From: Chryseobacterium sp. LAM-KRS1
GTDB taxonomy: Bacteria; Bacteroidota; Bacteroidia; Flavobacteriales; Weeksellaceae
Assembly: GCF_013184525.1 (NCBI RefSeq)
Contig: NZ_JAAOIZ010000004.1
Span: 124,001-188,000, forward strand
DNA length: 64,000 bases
Direction: 5' to 3'
Shown in pieces: positions 62,413-64,000 of the stretch. The position numbers and the translations under genes are program-made. The notes under the pieces are model-generated. The model worked only from the letters and a program-made list of their open reading frames with translations. It searched no databases and had not been told where the DNA came from. Position 1 is the first letter of the stretch, and each line of letters opens with the position of its first letter.

Positions 62413-64000
62413 TCAGCCTATAAGCTCTTTGGCCTGTGCTAAAGCCGCTTCGGTAATCTTACTTCCAGAAAGCAATTGGGCAATTTCATTTAGCTTTTCA
62501 TCTTCATTTAACGGGATAATTGTAGATTGTGTCCTTCCTGCAACATCCTGCTTTACCACTTTGTAATTATTATTTCCTTTGGCCGCTACTTGTGCCAAAT
62601 GAGAAATCACAATGAGCTGCATGTCTTTTGACATTTCCCGCATCAGATTTCCTATCTCTTCAGCAACTTTTCCAGAAACTCCGGTATCGATCTCATCTAG
62701 GATAAGCGTAGGAAGATCATCACTTTCGGCAATAATCTTTTTTACAGCAAGCATTACTCTTGATCTTTCTCCTCCGGAAATAGCCGTCTGAATAGGACGT
62801 AAAGGAAATCCTGAATTAGCCTGAAATAAAAGCTGGATATTTTCTTTACCAAAAGCATTAAAATCCGGTACTGTCTCTAGCTCTATATCTACTTTTGCTT
62901 TTTCAAGTCCTAATTTCTTTAAAAGCTCTTCTGCTTTTTTGATAAATACAGGAATACTTTTTTTCCTGTTCTTGGAAAGTTTTTCAGAAAGGGATAGAAG
63001 CGATTTTTCTTTCTTTAATATATCTTCCTTAATTTCACTGATCAGACCTTCCAGTTCGGACGCTCCTTTTTGTTCACCTGCAAGCTGATCCCTGATTTCT
63101 TTCAATTCGCTGACATCTGCAACATTGTGCTTTAAAAGCAATGCATTCAGCTTGTTATTAAGTTCAGAAAGCAATGCCAGATTTTCAGGATTGATTTCAA
63201 TTTTTTCAGATTCATTTTCAAGCTCCGAGATGATATCTTTTATTTCCACGAATGATTCATCAAGCCTTCTATCGAGTTCAGAAAAGCTATGCGAAATATC
63301 TGCAATTTTTGAAAGCTTATTTTTAGCTTCATTAAAAAAGGATAAAATCCCTATTTCTTCCTGATGAAATCTTAATAAAATCTGAACAAGATTATCAGAA
63401 ATCATTTCCGCATTTTCTTGAATCGAAAGCTGGCTTTGTAATTCTTCATAATCAATATCATCCAGTTTCAGATCTTCCAGCTCATTCAGTAAAAATAATT
63501 TGTAATCACTTTCTTTGTTGTTTTCAGAAAGCTGAATTTGCAGTTTTTTAAGTTGTGCTTTTAAGCTTTGAAATTCTAAAAACTCGTATTGATAATCTGA
63601 AATCAGCTGTTTGTTTTCAGAAAGTCCGTCTATGATTTTAAACTGATATTCCGAGGTAAATAGATTGGAAGTTTCAAATTGGGAATGAATATCAATCAGC
63701 TGGGAAGAAAGTTCTTTTAAAACATCCAAAGTCACAGGAACATCATTAATGAAAGCCCTCGACTTTCCGGATGGCAGGATTTCTCTTCTGATAATGGTCT
63801 GATGCTCATAATCCAGATCGTTCTCTATAAAGAATTTTTTAAACTGGTTATCCAGAGAAAATTCGGTTTCTACAATACTTTTTTCTTCTGTTTTAGAAAT
63901 AGATTTCAGATCTGCTCTTTCTCCTAAAATAAGCCTCAAAGCACCCAGTATGATCGATTTCCCAGCACCCGTTTCACCGGTAATCACCTGCAATCCGTTG
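62413..64000 (-). CDS. recN: DNA repair ATPase RecN (5' end cut by window)
   Basis: About 529 codons are present and the reading frame stays open to the window end, so the N-terminal 20-odd residues are missing. The apparent Met at the window edge is a TTG inside the gene (NGLQVITGETGAGKS). Walker A GETGAGKS lies at the start, a long coiled-coil (about 120-360 of this fragment) follows, then the ISGGERSRVMLAVKK signature and Walker B TLILDEIDTGVSG. RecN is an SMC-like protein that helps double-strand-break repair. Confidence 0.95.
   Translation of the reverse strand, partial: NGLQVITGETGAGKSIILGALRLILGERADLKSISKTEEKSIVETEFSLDNQFKKFFIENDLDYEHQTIIRREILPSGKSRAFINDVPVTLDVLKELSSQLIDIHSQFETSNLFTSEYQFKIIDGLSENKQLISDYQYEFLEFQSLKAQLKKLQIQLSENNKESDYKLFLLNELEDLKLDDIDYEELQSQLSIQENAEMISDNLVQILLRFHQEEIGILSFFNEAKNKLSKIADISHSFSELDRRLDESFVEIKDIISELENESEKIEINPENLALLSELNNKLNALLLKHNVADVSELKEIRDQLAGEQKGASELEGLISEIKEDILKKEKSLLSLSEKLSKNRKKSIPVFIKKAEELLKKLGLEKAKVDIELETVPDFNAFGKENIQLLFQANSGFPLRPIQTAISGGERSRVMLAVKKIIAESDDLPTLILDEIDTGVSGKVAEEIGNLMREMSKDMQLIVISHLAQVAAKGNNNYKVVKQDVAGRTQSTIIPLNEDEKLNEIAQLLSGSKITEAALAQAKELIG

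Noticed and set aside
1..64000. CRISPR arrays, tRNA or rRNA genes, intact insertion sequences, prophage
   Set aside because: No regularly spaced repeats, cloverleaf-like T-arm motifs, transposase domains or phage structural genes were seen on either strand.

Overview
The window is AT-rich, gene-dense and reads as a chromosomal segment of a member of the Bacteroidota, class Flavobacteriia. The support is five secreted proteins with C-terminal type IX secretion (T9SS) sorting domains, promoters of the TAnnTTTG type, genes that mostly lack Shine-Dalgarno sites, a DUF5687 exporter, a MeaB/methylmalonyl-CoA mutase pathway and a short 'KLNRENLKKIVGG'-type leader peptide. Chryseobacterium or a close relative is my best guess, but this is inference. 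I see no rRNA, tRNA, CRISPR array, intact insertion sequence or prophage.

Layout. 1-3059 (-): end of a surface-polysaccharide locus (flippase N-terminus, GT4 glycosyltransferase), a small conserved protein and a polytopic GT-C-like membrane protein. 3091-8544 (-): a two-gene Fe-S oxidoreductase module, an MCE/MlaD protein and a PpiD-like chaperone. 8803-15559: Lon, an AI-2E family membrane protein, DoxX, an acyl-CoA dehydrogenase and a DUF4349 lipoprotein. 15658-17397 (-): T9SS beta-helix protein. 17748-24555 (+): a long same-strand run, pgi-folD-queE-phosphoglycosyltransferase-mlaE-mlaF-beta-barrel. 24594-29170: lipoproteins, an M48 protease, MeaB, twin mono-heme lipoproteins and a dipeptide epimerase. 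29308-31908 (-): T9SS M36 protease. 32007-35184 (-): an RNA/ribosome-repair operon, rtcB - nucleotidyltransferase - prfH - TPR gene. 35740-48397 (-): stress-type protein, methylmalonyl-CoA mutase, secreted M12-type protease, S9 peptidase, prfA and a T9SS GH13 glycosidase. 48626-56823: alpha/beta hydrolase, T9SS FISUMP protein, AraC regulator, head-to-head class I and class II fumarases, and a double-glycine six-cysteine peptide. 56895-64000 (-): ECF sigma/anti-sigma-like/outer-membrane operon, DyP peroxidase, DUF5687 ABC exporter and recN (cut by the window end).

How the genes fit together. Much of the window is housekeeping (Lon, Pgi, FolD, QueE, RF1, fumarases, RecN) mixed with cell-envelope and secretion functions. 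The most distinctive unit is the rtcB-NTase-prfH-TPR operon. RtcB is a 3'-phosphate/5'-OH RNA ligase and PrfH is a release-factor paralogue. In other bacteria the RtcB/PrfH pair is reported to rescue and re-ligate ribosomes whose 16S rRNA decoding centre was cut by a toxin. Here the pair is tightly packed with a DxD nucleotidyltransferase of unknown role and a TPR protein that carries a one-base frameshift. The 555-base stretch upstream of rtcB has a promoter-like box, a terminator-like hairpin and two coding-like remnants. I consider this the best candidate for an under-described system in the window.
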